From the NCBI RefSeq assembly GCF_001679325.1, contig NZ_LZMX01000028.1: a stretch of 64,000 bases of DNA; one strand, 5' to 3'. Positions 35,194-44,538 of this stretch are shown here, piece by piece. A model generated the notes under the pieces. It was not told where the DNA came from and did not search any database. It worked only from the letters and a program-made list of their open reading frames with translations. Positions within the stretch are counted from its first letter, which is position 1. The number at the start of each line of letters is the position of its first letter. This stretch comes from Haemophilus_D parainfluenzae_AD. Lineage in GTDB: Bacteria; Pseudomonadota; Gammaproteobacteria; Enterobacterales; Pasteurellaceae. Both the position numbers and the translations under genes were made by a program.

Positions 35194-35384
35194 TACTCAC
35201 CCGCCTTCTCAGTTAAAATGGTTTTAACACGTGCGATATCACGACGCACTTGTTTAGCCTGATGGGTTTGTTGAAGCTGACCGGTGGCTGTTTGCATACG
35301 CAATTTGAATTGTTCACCTAAAAGGTTCACTAACTCATTATTCAGCTCTTCAACACTTTTTATACGTAAATCTTGAGCTTTCAT
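35193..35384 (-). CDS. rpmC: 50S ribosomal protein L29
   Basis: 63 residues, MKAQDLRIKSVEELNNELVN, two helices; located at the polypeptide exit where trigger factor and SRP dock. One-base overlaps with rplP upstream and rpsQ downstream indicate coupled translation. Confidence 0.97.
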   Translation of the reverse strand: MKAQDLRIKSVEELNNELVNLLGEQFKLRMQTATGQLQQTHQAKQVRRDIARVKTILTEKAGE

Positions 35385-35794
35385 TACATCACCGTCTTAG
35401 TTACGAAGGTAGTCTTGATTGGCAATTTAGCAGCTGCTAATGCAAATGCTTGTCTTGCGATCTCTTCTGACACACCATCCATTTCATAAAGTACTTTACC
35501 CGGTTGGATTAAGGCTACCCAGTACTCAACGTTACCTTTACCTTTACCCATACGGACTTCTAATGGTTTTTCAGTAATTGGTTTATCTGGGAAAACACGG
35601 ATCCAGATCTTACCTTGACGTTTAACTGCACGTGTCATTGCACGACGAGCCGCTTCAATTTGACGAGCGGTTAAACGACCACGACCAACTGCTTTTAACC
35701 CGAATGTACCGAAGCTAACTTCAGTACCACCCGCGATACCACGGTTACGGCCTTTGTGAACTTTACGGAATTTTGTACGTTTTGGTTGCAACAT
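35384..35794 (-). CDS. rplP: 50S ribosomal protein L16
   Basis: 136 residues, MLQPKRTKFRKVHKGRNRG, with IRVFPDKPITEKPLEVRMGK. It helps shape the A site and peptidyl transferase region. Part of the S10 operon. Confidence 0.98.
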   Translation of the reverse strand: MLQPKRTKFRKVHKGRNRGIAGGTEVSFGTFGLKAVGRGRLTARQIEAARRAMTRAVKRQGKIWIRVFPDKPITEKPLEVRMGKGKGNVEYWVALIQPGKVLYEMDGVSEEIARQAFALAAAKLPIKTTFVTKTVM

Positions 35795-35807
35795 TTAGCG
35801 TTTCTCC

Positions 35808-36515
35808 TTACTTACGACCTTTGCCACGTGGAGCCTTTTTAGGCTTGTCGGCAGGTTGTTGTTCTGATTGCGCAACTGCAGCCATTCCACCCAAAATTTC
35901 ACCTTTGAAGATCCATACTTTAACGCCGATTACGCCGTATGTAGTATGAGCTTCTGCAGTGTTATAATCGATGTCCGCACGAAGAGTATGTAGAGGTACA
36001 CGACCTTCACGATACCATTCAGAACGTGCGATTTCTGCACCACCTAAACGACCGCTAACTTCAACTTTGATACCTTTAGCACCTAAACGCATTGCGCTTT
36101 GTACCGCACGTTTCATAGCTCGGCGGAACATTACACGACGTTCTAATTGAGAAGCGATGCTGTCTGCAACTAATTTTGCATCTAATTCCGGTTTTTTCAC
36201 TTCAGCAATGTTGATTTGAGCCGGAACGCCAGCGATTTGAGATACTGCGTTACGTAATTTTTCAACATCTTCACCTTTTTTACCGATAACGATACCAGGG
36301 CGAGCTGTGTGAATTGTTACACGAATACTTTTCGCTGGACGCTCAATAGTAATACGTGAAACCGAAGCGTTTGCTAATTCTTTAGTTAAGAATTTGCGTA
36401 CTTTGAAGTCACCGTCAAGATTGTCGGCGAAATCTTGTGTATTCGCGAACCAAGTAGAGTTCCAAGGTTTTACAATACCTAGGCGAATACCATTTGGATT
36501 TACTTTTTGACCCAT
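35808..36515 (-). CDS. rpsC: 30S ribosomal protein S3
   Basis: 235 residues, MGQKVNPNGIRLGIVKPWNS, with a KH domain (GRPAGIVIGKKGED-like: TARPGIVIGKKGEDVEKLR). It forms part of the mRNA entry channel. The C-terminal tail is Lys/Pro/Gln-rich. Confidence 0.98.
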   Translation of the reverse strand: MGQKVNPNGIRLGIVKPWNSTWFANTQDFADNLDGDFKVRKFLTKELANASVSRITIERPAKSIRVTIHTARPGIVIGKKGEDVEKLRNAVSQIAGVPAQINIAEVKKPELDAKLVADSIASQLERRVMFRRAMKRAVQSAMRLGAKGIKVEVSGRLGGAEIARSEWYREGRVPLHTLRADIDYNTAEAHTTYGVIGVKVWIFKGEILGGMAAVAQSEQQPADKPKKAPRGKGRK

Positions 36516-36532
36516 TGCTATTCCTCTACTTA

Positions 36533-36865
36533 TTAACGATCTGACACAACCACAGTGATGTGGCTAGTACGTTTTAAAATACGATCTGCACGACCTTTAG
36601 CACGTGGCATAACACGTTTCATGCTAGGACCTTCGTCAACGAAGATTTTAGCAACTTTAAGATCATCGATATCTGCACCATCATTATGCTCTGCGTTAGC
36701 AATAGCAGACTCTAATACTTTTTTCACTAAAGCCGCAGCTTTTTTGTTAGTAAAAGTTAAGATTTCTAATGCTTGCGCAACTTTTTTACCACGAATTAAA
36801 TCGGCAACTAAGCGAGCTTTTTGGGCAGAAGTGCGAGCGTAACGATGTTTTGCGATAGTTTCCAT
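36533..36865 (-). CDS. rplV: 50S ribosomal protein L22
   Basis: 110 residues, METIAKHRYARTSAQKARLV, with the beta-hairpin loop PRAKGRADRILKRTSHI that reaches into the exit tunnel, where macrolide-resistance changes occur in other species. S10 operon. Confidence 0.98.
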   Translation of the reverse strand: METIAKHRYARTSAQKARLVADLIRGKKVAQALEILTFTNKKAAALVKKVLESAIANAEHNDGADIDDLKVAKIFVDEGPSMKRVMPRAKGRADRILKRTSHITVVVSDR

Positions 36866-36876
36866 CTATTTACCTC

Positions 36877-37152
36877 TTATTTCTTAGCTTTCTTATCTGC
36901 CGCGTGACCGCGGTATGTACGAGTCGGTGCAAATTCACCTAATTTATGGCCGATCATTTCATCAGATACATAAACAGGAACGTGCTGACGACCATTATGG
37001 ACTGCGATGGTCAATCCGATCATTGAAGGAATGATCATTGAACGACGGGACCAAGTTTTGATTGGTTTTTTATCCCCGCTTTCCACCGCCTTCTCTACCT
37101 TCTTCAACAAGTGTAGGTCAAGGAAAGGACCTTTCTTGAGAGAACGTGGCAT
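36877..37152 (-). CDS. rpsS: 30S ribosomal protein S19
   Basis: 91 residues, [20 protein letters not shown], with [16 protein letters not shown]. It sits in the 30S head with S13. S10 operon. Confidence 0.98.
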
Positions 37153-37176
37153 GGCTTATCCTCTTATTAATTTAAA

Positions 37177-37998
37177 TTATTTGCCACGACGACGTACGAT
37201 ATATTTATCAGTACGTTTGTTGTGACGAGTTTTCTTACCTTTAGTTTGAACGCCCCAAGGAGTTACTGGGTGTTTACCAAAGTTACGACCTTCACCACCA
37301 CCGTGTGGGTGATCTACTGGGTTCATTGCAGTACCACGAACTGTAGGGCGAATGCCTCTCCAGCGGTTAGCACCAGCTTTACCCAATACGCGAAGCATAT
37401 GTTCTGAGTTACCAACTTCACCGATTGTAGCAACACATTCAGCTAATACTTTACGCATTTCGCCTGAACGTAAACGTAAAGTCACATAGTTGCCTTCACG
37501 AGCGATGATTTGTACATAAGCACCAGCAGAACGAGCGATTTGACCGCCTTTACCTGGTTTTAATTCAACGTTATGTACTGTTGAACCAACTGGGATATTA
37601 CGCATTGGTAATGAGTTACCCACTTTAATTGGTGAGTTAACGCCAGATTGGATTTGATCGCCAACTGACAAACCTTTAGGTGCTAAGATATAGCGGCGTT
37701 CACCATCTTTATAAAGCACTAAAGCAATGTTAGCTGAACGGTTTGGATCATATTCTAAACGTTCAACAACCGCTGGGATATCTAACTTGTTACGTTTGAA
37801 ATCGATTAAACGGTAATGTTGTTTATGACCACCACCGATGTGGCGAGTGGTAATACGACCATAATTGTTACGACCACCAGTTTTAGATTTAGTATCTAGA
37901 AGAGGCGCGTAAGGTTTACCCTTGTATAATTCAGGGTTCACGATTTTAACAACGTGACGACGACCAGCGGAGGTCGGCTTACATTTAACGATAGCCAT
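37177..37998 (-). CDS. rplB: 50S ribosomal protein L2
   Basis: 273 residues, MAIVKCKPTSAGRRHVVKIV, with the signature VRGTAMNPVDHPHGGGEGR that contains the conserved His implicated near the peptidyl transferase centre. S10 operon. Confidence 0.98.
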   Translation of the reverse strand: MAIVKCKPTSAGRRHVVKIVNPELYKGKPYAPLLDTKSKTGGRNNYGRITTRHIGGGHKQHYRLIDFKRNKLDIPAVVERLEYDPNRSANIALVLYKDGERRYILAPKGLSVGDQIQSGVNSPIKVGNSLPMRNIPVGSTVHNVELKPGKGGQIARSAGAYVQIIAREGNYVTLRLRSGEMRKVLAECVATIGEVGNSEHMLRVLGKAGANRWRGIRPTVRGTAMNPVDHPHGGGEGRNFGKHPVTPWGVQTKGKKTRHNKRTDKYIVRRRGK

Positions 37999-38015
37999 TC
38001 TCTAATTTCCTCCGA

Positions 38016-38315
38016 TTACTCTGCACTGTCCACGAAGTCCAAGTTTTGGCCTTCGGCTAAAGTTACATAAGCTTTTTTCCAGTCGCTGCGACGACCCATT
38101 TTGTTACCACGGCGTTTAGTTTTACCTTTAACAGCCACAGTACGAACTGAGTCAACTTTTACTTCAAATAATTGAGCAACAGCAGCAGCAATTTCAGCTT
38201 TGTTCGCATCTAAAGCAACTTTAAGTACAACAGTGTTAGATTTTTCAGCATTGTTAGTTGCTTTTTCAGAGATGTGCGGTGCACGTAGCACGCTTAGCAA
38301 ACGTTCTTGACTCAT
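38016..38315 (-). CDS. rplW: 50S ribosomal protein L23
   Basis: 99 residues, MSQERLLSVLRAPHISEKAT; lies at the tunnel exit and binds trigger factor. It overlaps the end of rplD by 4 bp (ATGA arrangement), so the two are translationally coupled. Confidence 0.98.
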   Translation of the reverse strand: MSQERLLSVLRAPHISEKATNNAEKSNTVVLKVALDANKAEIAAAVAQLFEVKVDSVRTVAVKGKTKRRGNKMGRRSDWKKAYVTLAEGQNLDFVDSAE

Positions 38316-38914
38316 GCTAGGATCTCCTCAATTTGTTTCACAGCGTCAACAGTAACAATCACTTTATCGAAAGCGATTAAGCTAACTGGATCGATACCTT
38401 GAACATCACGTACATCAACTTTATATAAGTTACGTGCTGCTAAGAATAGATTTTCATCTAAACTTGCTGTGATAATTAACGCATCTTCAACTGCTAAATC
38501 TTTTAATTTTTGTACTAATACTTTAGTTTTTGGTGCATCTAATTCGAATTTCTCAACCACAACCAAACGGTCTTGACGAACTAATTCAGAAAGAATGCTT
38601 TTGATAGCACCACGGTACATTTTCTTATTCACTTTTTGGCTGTGATCTTGTGGTTTTGCCGCGAAGGTTGTACCACCAGAACGCCAGATTGGTGATTTGA
38701 TATCACCAGAACGAGCACGACCTGTACCTTTTTGACGCCAAGGTTTTTTACCTGAACCAGACACTTCAGCACGAGTTTTTTGCGCACGAGTACCTTGACG
38801 AGCACCTGCTGCATAAGCAACAACAACTTGGTGAATCAAAGCTTCGTTAAACTCACGTCCGAAGGTAGTTTCAGAAACAGTTAGTGCGTTTGCACCTACA
38901 ACTTGTAATTCCAT
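38312..38914 (-). CDS. rplD: 50S ribosomal protein L4
   Basis: 200 residues, MELQVVGANALTVSETTFG, with the extended loop GSGKKPWRQKGTGRARSGD that lines the exit tunnel. In E. coli L4 also represses the S10 operon by binding its mRNA leader; a structured leader is present here upstream of rpsJ. Confidence 0.98.
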   Translation of the reverse strand: MELQVVGANALTVSETTFGREFNEALIHQVVVAYAAGARQGTRAQKTRAEVSGSGKKPWRQKGTGRARSGDIKSPIWRSGGTTFAAKPQDHSQKVNKKMYRGAIKSILSELVRQDRLVVVEKFELDAPKTKVLVQKLKDLAVEDALIITASLDENLFLAARNLYKVDVRDVQGIDPVSLIAFDKVIVTVDAVKQIEEILA

Positions 38915-38929
38915 CTCTATCTCCTAGAC

Positions 38930-39556
38930 TTATGCTTTAACTGCCGGCTTAACGATAACATCGCCATTGATAGCACCAGGTACAGAACCTTTTACTAATA
39001 GCAATTTACGCTCAGCATCTACACGAACAACTTCAAGTGATTGAACGGTTACACGCTCAGCACCTAAATGTCCTGCCATTTTTTTACCTTTAAACACACG
39101 ACCTGGAGTTTGGTTTTGACCAATAGAACCAAGTACACGATGTGATAAAGAGTTACCGTGTGTAGCATCTTGAGTACGGAAGTTCCAACGTTTAACACCA
39201 CCTTGGAAACCTTTACCTTTAGAAGTACCAGTAACATCTACTTTTTTAACATCTGCAAAGATGTCAACATTGATTTCTTGACCTAAAGTGAATTCTTCAC
39301 CTTCAGTACGAAATTCCCATAAACCGCGACCAGCTTCAACACCTGCTTTCACGAAATGGCCTGCTTCAGGTTTAGTTACACGATTCGCTTTTTTAGAACC
39401 AGTAGTAACTTGAACTGCAGTATAGCCATCGTTTTCAAGAGTTTTAACTTGAGTTACGCGGTTGGCTTCGATTTCGATAACGGTAACTGGTACAGAAACA
39501 CCGTCTTCATTGAAGATACGGGTCATACCAACTTTACGACCGACTAAACCAATCAT
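38930..39556 (-). CDS. rplC: 50S ribosomal protein L3
   Basis: 208 residues, MIGLVGRKVGMTRIFNEDG, with GTSKGKGFQGGVKRWNF and HGNSLSHRVLGSIGQNQTPG, where Gln methylation occurs in E. coli. An early 50S assembly protein. S10 operon. Confidence 0.98.
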   Translation of the reverse strand: MIGLVGRKVGMTRIFNEDGVSVPVTVIEIEANRVTQVKTLENDGYTAVQVTTGSKKANRVTKPEAGHFVKAGVEAGRGLWEFRTEGEEFTLGQEINVDIFADVKKVDVTGTSKGKGFQGGVKRWNFRTQDATHGNSLSHRVLGSIGQNQTPGRVFKGKKMAGHLGAERVTVQSLEVVRVDAERKLLLVKGSVPGAINGDVIVKPAVKA

Positions 39557-39572
39557 TGTAATAACCTCTTAA

Positions 39573-39884
39573 TTAACCTAGGCTGATCTGCACGTCCACA
39601 CCGGCAGCCAAATCTAAACGCATTAATGCATCAACAGTTTTTTCTGTTGGCTCTACGATATCTACTAAACGTTTGTGTGTACGAATTTCGTATTGATCAC
39701 GCGCGTCTTTGTTCACGTGTGGAGAAATCAACACGGTGAAACGCTCTTTACGAGTTGGTAAAGGGATTGGACCACGAACTTGTGCACCAGTACGTTTAGC
39801 TGTTTCTACGATCTCCGCAGTAGATTGATCGATCAAACGGTGATCGAAAGCTTTTAAGCGGATACGGATTCTTTGGTTCTGCAT
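39573..39884 (-). CDS. rpsJ: 30S ribosomal protein S10
   Basis: 103 residues, [20 protein letters not shown], the NusE protein that also takes part in antitermination. First gene of the S10 operon (rpsJ-rplC-rplD-rplW-rplB-rpsS-rplV-rpsC-rplP-rpmC-rpsQ). Confidence 0.98.
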
Positions 39885-40110
39885 TAGACCAGAGCTCCAA
39901 TAAATTTAGCTAATAACAAAACTGACACCATCACTCTTCTAACTTCAAAATAGAAAAGGAAGTGCAGCTGACCTATTTATAGTCTCCAAATCGGAAACAT
40001 TGTTAGTATTACATATCGTAATACTCGTTTAATAAATGATTACATTAAACGGCTTTCAATATCTGAAAGCCCGTGGATATTACACAAAAACGCCTAATTA
40101 TGCAAGCTTT
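39885..40110 (-). promoter_or_regulatory. S10 operon promoter and structured mRNA leader
   Basis: About 220 bp without a gene upstream of rpsJ. On the minus strand a CATAAT box (40102-40097) may be the -10; its -35 is unclear. The leader then folds two perfect 8-bp hairpins, GGCTTTCA/TGAAAGCC (40071-40051) and AGTATTAC/GTAATACT (40025-40005), both closed by the same GATAT loop. In E. coli the equivalent leader is the target of L4 autoregulation; the same role is inferred here. Confidence 0.65.
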
Positions 40111-40134
40111 TTGTTCAATTAATTTCCACAAGTA

Positions 40135-40190
40135 AAAAAGTTCGGTCATTTTCTCGAGTATTTTCACCTGAAAAAATGACCGCACTTTTA
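40135..40190. terminator. Terminator between ftsX and the S10 leader
   Basis: A long inverted repeat (40135-40152 with 40174-40190) made of one perfect and one degenerate uptake core (TTCGGT for GCGGT), ending in a T-run on the minus strand after ftsX. Confidence 0.7.
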
Positions 40191-40201
40191 TAAAATGAAA
40201 T

Positions 40202-41134
40202 CTACAGCTTGTTATCTAACATTGCAATATGTCTTGTTGCTGCAATCCAAGCGCCAACATAGCCCATAATCAAGCAGCTTACTAATAAGAAGATCAGCTC
40301 ACCTACGCCTAATCCATTGAGCTCAAAGGTGACCGCAAAGATATCCGTTACATATTTCACAGCTGAAGTAAAGTAACCCACAATAAGACTACTAAATACG
40401 GCTGCGACAAATCCACCTAGCACAGCATAAATCATACCGGTATAAAGATAAGGGCGAAGAATAAATTGATCCGTTGCACCTAATAACTTCATCACATCAA
40501 TACTTGCACGACTGCTATAAACATCGGAACGAATGCTATTTCCGATAACCAGGAATACGGCTATTGTCATTAACACTGTGCAGAAAATTGCCACGTGTGC
40601 GAAAAGCCACGAAAGTGCGGTCAATTTTTCCATCCAATCGTTATCTAGTCGAACTTCTTGCACACCTTTAATTTTATTTAAATTTGCGCGTAACTCAGCT
40701 CGTTTTTCTGATTCATTAAACGCTTTAGATGGTTTCACCATCACCACTGCCGGCAATGGGTTGTCATCTAAAATTTCTAACTCTTCACCAAAACCAGACC
40801 AACTTTTAAATTCTTTCAAACTGTCTTGACGAGAAACATAATTTAACGATTCCACACCTTCTTGCTGACGGATTTTTTCTACCACTAAGTTAGCATCTTC
40901 TTCACTTAAATTTTTATGTAAATAGATCGTGAGTTCGCTTTCCGGATAAAATTGAGTTGTTGCTAAGTGTAAATTTTTCCATAACAAATAGCTCACCGTT
41001 GGAATCGTAAGAGACACGGCAATAACTAAAATTGTTAGCAATGTACCAAATTTACGTTTTACTAAATCGTTCAACACAGAACGCAAAGTATAAGCAGTTT
41101 GCACGCCAAAAGAAGCATCAATACGTCTTGTCAT
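40202..41134 (-). CDS. ftsX: Cell division protein FtsX
   Basis: 310 residues with four membrane spans (about 35-57, 180-205, 230-255, 275-300) and a periplasmic loop between the first two. With FtsE it forms an ABC-type complex at the septum that controls peptidoglycan hydrolases through EnvC. It is 9 bp after ftsE; the third partner ftsY begins the operon. Unlike E. coli, rpoH does not follow; the S10 operon does. Confidence 0.93.
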   Translation of the reverse strand: MTRRIDASFGVQTAYTLRSVLNDLVKRKFGTLLTILVIAVSLTIPTVSYLLWKNLHLATTQFYPESELTIYLHKNLSEEDANLVVEKIRQQEGVESLNYVSRQDSLKEFKSWSGFGEELEILDDNPLPAVVMVKPSKAFNESEKRAELRANLNKIKGVQEVRLDNDWMEKLTALSWLFAHVAIFCTVLMTIAVFLVIGNSIRSDVYSSRASIDVMKLLGATDQFILRPYLYTGMIYAVLGGFVAAVFSSLIVGYFTSAVKYVTDIFAVTFELNGLGVGELIFLLVSCLIMGYVGAWIAATRHIAMLDNKL

Positions 41135-41143
41135 TTTTTATCC

Positions 41144-41800
41144 TTAATAGCGTAAGTAGCCTTGTTCAAGTACAAGACATGGTTTTGGTTTTTGTTGAAT
41201 TAAATTGATATCGTGTGTCGCAATTAACACCGTCATGCCTAAACGATTAAACTCTTCAAACAGATTGAAAATCCCTAAAGAAAGTTCACCATCTAAGTTA
41301 CCTGTTGGCTCATCGGCTAATAAAAGTTGCGGTTTATGCACAATGGCACGCGCGATATCCACACGTTGTTGCTCCCCACCTGAAATTTGTGGAGGCATAT
41401 AATTCGCTTTACTACGTAAGCCCACTCGATCTAGTGCAACCAATGCGCGCGTATGTGCTTCTTTCGGATTCATGCCAGCAATAATCAATGGCAATGCCAC
41501 ATTTTCTGCCACACTACGATCCGTTAATAAACGGTAATCTTGGTGAACCATGCCGATTTGACGACGTAAAAAGGGGATTTCATACTTAGACAAACGCGTA
41601 ATATCATGGCCATTAAACCAAATATTACCGGCGTTCGCTTTCTCCATACCCATAATCAATTTAAGCAAGGTACTTTTACCCGCGCCTGAATGCCCAACAA
41701 GATAAGTCATACTTCCAACAGGAAGATGAAAATTCAAGCCCTGCAAGGCTGGCTGAGTCGCACCGTGATAAGCTTTAGAAACATTTGAAAATCGAATCAC
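41144..41800 (-). CDS. ftsE: Cell division ATP-binding protein FtsE
   Basis: 218 residues, a compact ABC ATPase: Walker A GHSGAGKST, signature ISGGEQQRV, Walker B LLLADEPTGN, and the switch His in ATHD. MIRFSNVSKAYHGATQPALQ starts the protein as in other FtsE. It powers FtsX at the divisome. 14 bp after ftsY. Confidence 0.95.
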   Translation of the reverse strand: MIRFSNVSKAYHGATQPALQGLNFHLPVGSMTYLVGHSGAGKSTLLKLIMGMEKANAGNIWFNGHDITRLSKYEIPFLRRQIGMVHQDYRLLTDRSVAENVALPLIIAGMNPKEAHTRALVALDRVGLRSKANYMPPQISGGEQQRVDIARAIVHKPQLLLADEPTGNLDGELSLGIFNLFEEFNRLGMTVLIATHDINLIQQKPKPCLVLEQGYLRY

Positions 41801-41814
41801 TTTATTATTCCTTT

Positions 41815-43272
41815 TTATTCTTCATTTTCGTGAACGAACAACGCTTCAATAAATTCTTCTGCATTAAATTCACGTAAATCTTCAATCTTTTCACCCACAC
41901 CAATATAACGAATTGGTAAATTAAACTGATCTGCAATGGCGAAAATTACCCCACCTTTTGCTGTGCCATCTAATTTAGTTAATGTAATACCCGTTAACCC
42001 AACCGCTTCATTAAAGAGTTTGGCTTGGCTAATTGCATTCTGTCCTGTACCCGCATCTAAGGTAAGCATGATTTCGTGCGGTGCGGTTTCATCGTATTTT
42101 CTCATGACACGAACAATTTTCTTTAATTCATCCATGAGATTATTTTTATTTTGTAAACGGCCTGCCGTATCCGCAATTAAAATATCAATGTTACGTGCCG
42201 CGGCAGATTGCATCGCATCAAAAATTACCGATGCCGAATCTGACCCCGTACTTTGTGCCACAACCGGGATATTGTTACGTTCCCCCCATACTTGGAGTTG
42301 TTCTACTGCAGCAGCACGGAAGGTATCCCCTGCCGCTAACATGACTGATTTTCCTTCATTTTGGAATTTGCGAGCCAACTTACCAATTGTGGTTGTTTTA
42401 CCTACACCGTTTACACCCACCATCAAAATAACATAAGGCTTTTTAGTCGTATCAATGACCAATGGTTTTGCAACTGGTTTTAAAATTTCTACCATTTCAA
42501 CTTTAAGTTGTTGGTAAAGCAATTCCGCATCTTGTAGCTGTTTACGGCTTGCGTGCTCCGTTAAATTCTTAATGATTTTATTGGTTGTTGGCACGCCAAT
42601 ATCGGCAATTAAAAGCTGCTCTTCTAACTCCTCAAACAAATCATCGTCAATCTTTTTACCTAAAAAGAACGCTCGGAAACCTGCACCAATATTTTGTTTA
42701 GTTTTGAGTAAACCTTTGACTAAACGACTGAAAAAGCCTCCCTCACTTGGTTTTTCTTGCGTTTCGGTATTAATATCTGAACGAAATTCATCTTTAACAT
42801 CTTCAACAATTTCAGACTCAATCTCAGCATCAACAACAGGAAGATCTTCAACGACATTATCTTGCTCAATAATGCTTTCTGTTGGTTCTTCCACAGGAAG
42901 TGCGGTAGAAATTTCTTCTGTTTTTTCTGTCTCTTCAGCCACTGCCTCAATCACCGGTGTATCTAAAACTGGCTCAATATTGACCGCACTTTCAGGTGAA
43001 ATCACTTCTTCTACAACAGGTTCAATATGCGCAACAACGGTATTCTCAGCTTTATCCTCTTGCAGCTGTTCCGCTAACTCCTGTAATTCTTCCTGTTCAA
43101 CTTGCTCTAACTGAACGCTCTCCTCATTGTGAACGATCTCTTCCGTAGGCGAAACGTCGGCAGATTCGACAGATGGCTCCTCAATAATTGGCTCAATTTT
43201 TTGTTCTTCTTGCTTTTTATTACGACCAAAAAGAGAGGCCCAAAACCCGCCTTTTTTCTTTTCTTCTGACAT
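41815..43272 (-). CDS. ftsY: Signal recognition particle receptor FtsY
   Basis: I use the ATG at 43272 (MSEEKKKGGFWASLFGRNKK), with AAGAGAAG upstream, rather than one 21 bp earlier. 485 residues: a long acidic, Glu/Val-rich A domain (about 20-180) that contacts membrane and SecYEG, then the N and G domains with GVNGVGKTTTIGKLA, DTAGR and TKLDGTAKGG. It receives SRP-ribosome complexes. The acidic domain contains two uptake cores in coding sequence. Divergent from rsmD as in E. coli. Confidence 0.95.
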   Translation of the reverse strand: MSEEKKKGGFWASLFGRNKKQEEQKIEPIIEEPSVESADVSPTEEIVHNEESVQLEQVEQEELQELAEQLQEDKAENTVVAHIEPVVEEVISPESAVNIEPVLDTPVIEAVAEETEKTEEISTALPVEEPTESIIEQDNVVEDLPVVDAEIESEIVEDVKDEFRSDINTETQEKPSEGGFFSRLVKGLLKTKQNIGAGFRAFFLGKKIDDDLFEELEEQLLIADIGVPTTNKIIKNLTEHASRKQLQDAELLYQQLKVEMVEILKPVAKPLVIDTTKKPYVILMVGVNGVGKTTTIGKLARKFQNEGKSVMLAAGDTFRAAAVEQLQVWGERNNIPVVAQSTGSDSASVIFDAMQSAAARNIDILIADTAGRLQNKNNLMDELKKIVRVMRKYDETAPHEIMLTLDAGTGQNAISQAKLFNEAVGLTGITLTKLDGTAKGGVIFAIADQFNLPIRYIGVGEKIEDLREFNAEEFIEALFVHENEE

Positions 43273-43370
43273 AAATTCTTCTCTTAAACACAAATCTTTA
43301 AAAAATACTGCCTATTCTAGCAAAAAATCGTCTAAACTAAGCACAATTTTCACTAAAAATCTGTTTCTTT

Positions 43371-43955
43371 ATGAAAAAAATGCAAGTTCAAAATGCTAAA
43401 GGCGAAGTTCGAATCATCGCGGGTCTTTGGCGTGGACGAAAATTACCGGTTTTAAATGCGGAAGGTTTGCGTCCAACAGGCGATCGCGTAAAAGAAACCT
43501 TATTCAACTGGTTGATGCCTTATATTGTGGATAGCCATTGTCTTGATTGCTTTGCGGGAAGTGGCTCACTTGGCTTGGAGGCTCTTTCTCGTCAAGCGAA
43601 ACAGGTGACGTTTTTAGAGTTGGATAAAACCGTAGCGAATCAATTAAAGAAAAATTTACAAACGCTAAAAACGACGACTGAACAAGCTCAAGTAATCAAT
43701 CAAAATAGCTTAGAATTTTTAAAACAAGCGCAAAATCAACCGCACTTTGATGTGGTATTTTTGGATCCACCTTTTCATTTTGGCTTAGCAGAACAAGCAA
43801 TTGCACTATTAGAGGAAAAGAATTGGCTCTTACCTCATGCATTGATTTATGTGGAAACAGAAAAAGACAAACCGCTTAGCGCGCCTGATAATTGGCAATT
43901 ACTAAAAGAAAAAACCACAGGTATGGTGAGTTACCGCCTGTATCAAAAAGATTAG
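43371..43955 (+). CDS. rsmD: 16S rRNA (guanine(966)-N2)-methyltransferase RsmD
   Basis: 194 residues with GRKLPVLNAEGLRPTGDRVKE, the SAM motif DCFAGSGSLGLEALSR and the catalytic VFLDPPF. It methylates G966 in the 30S head. The start has no strong Shine-Dalgarno. trmL follows after 9 bp. Confidence 0.93.
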   Translation: MKKMQVQNAKGEVRIIAGLWRGRKLPVLNAEGLRPTGDRVKETLFNWLMPYIVDSHCLDCFAGSGSLGLEALSRQAKQVTFLELDKTVANQLKKNLQTLKTTTEQAQVINQNSLEFLKQAQNQPHFDVVFLDPPFHFGLAEQAIALLEEKNWLLPHALIYVETEKDKPLSAPDNWQLLKEKTTGMVSYRLYQKD

Positions 43956-43964
43956 GAAATCATT

Positions 43965-44441
43965 ATGTTAGACATTGTGTTATACGAACCTGAAATTCCA
44001 CAAAATACGGGAAATATTATTCGTCTTTGTGCCAACACTGGCTTTCGTCTTCATTTAATCGAGCCACTTGGCTTTACCTGGGATGATAAAAAATTACGTC
44101 GTTCTGGCTTGGATTATCATGAATTTGCTGAAATCAAAAAACATAAAACCTTTGAAGCCTTTTTAGAAAGCGAAAAACCGAAACGTCTTTTTGCACTCAC
44201 CACTAAAGGCGGCCCTGCGCATAGCGAAGTGCAATTTGAATTAGGGGATTATTTAATGTTTGGCCCAGAAACCCGTGGTATTCCAATGTCTATTTTGGAT
44301 AAGATGCCAATGGAACAAAAAATCCGTATCCCAATGACAGCAAATAGCCGCAGTATGAACTTATCTAACTCGGTAGCTGTTGCAGTTTATGAAGCTTGGC
44401 GACAACTTGGTTACGAAGGCGCGGTGAATTTAAATCGATAA
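43965..44441 (+). CDS. trmL: tRNA (cytidine(34)-2'-O)-methyltransferase TrmL
   Basis: 158 residues of the SPOUT family: MLDIVLYEPEIPQNTGNIIR at the start, FGPETRGIP and the C-terminal knot IRIPMTANSRSMNLSNSVAV. It methylates the wobble base of leucine tRNAs. A terminator follows directly. Confidence 0.94.
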   Translation: MLDIVLYEPEIPQNTGNIIRLCANTGFRLHLIEPLGFTWDDKKLRRSGLDYHEFAEIKKHKTFEAFLESEKPKRLFALTTKGGPAHSEVQFELGDYLMFGPETRGIPMSILDKMPMEQKIRIPMTANSRSMNLSNSVAVAVYEAWRQLGYEGAVNLNR

Positions 44442-44454
44442 AAAGCAATAAAAT

Positions 44455-44487
44455 AGCTGCTTATTTTATACACAAAAATAAGCAGCT
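44455..44487 (+). terminator. Terminator after trmL
   Basis: A perfect 13-bp stem (44455-44467 with 44475-44487), then TTTC and TTTTT. Confidence 0.85.
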
Positions 44488-44505
44488 TTCTTTTTGCATT
44501 TAATT

Positions 44506-44521
44506 TGTGATCTCGATCACA
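44506..44521. promoter_or_regulatory. Perfect CRP site without an assigned gene
   Basis: TGTGA-TCTCGA-TCACA is a perfect CRP core. It lies 61-62 bp before a start predicted from the TATAAA box at 44562-44567, a classical class I position. Confidence 0.75.
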
Positions 44522-44538
44522 TATTTATAATTTTAAGA

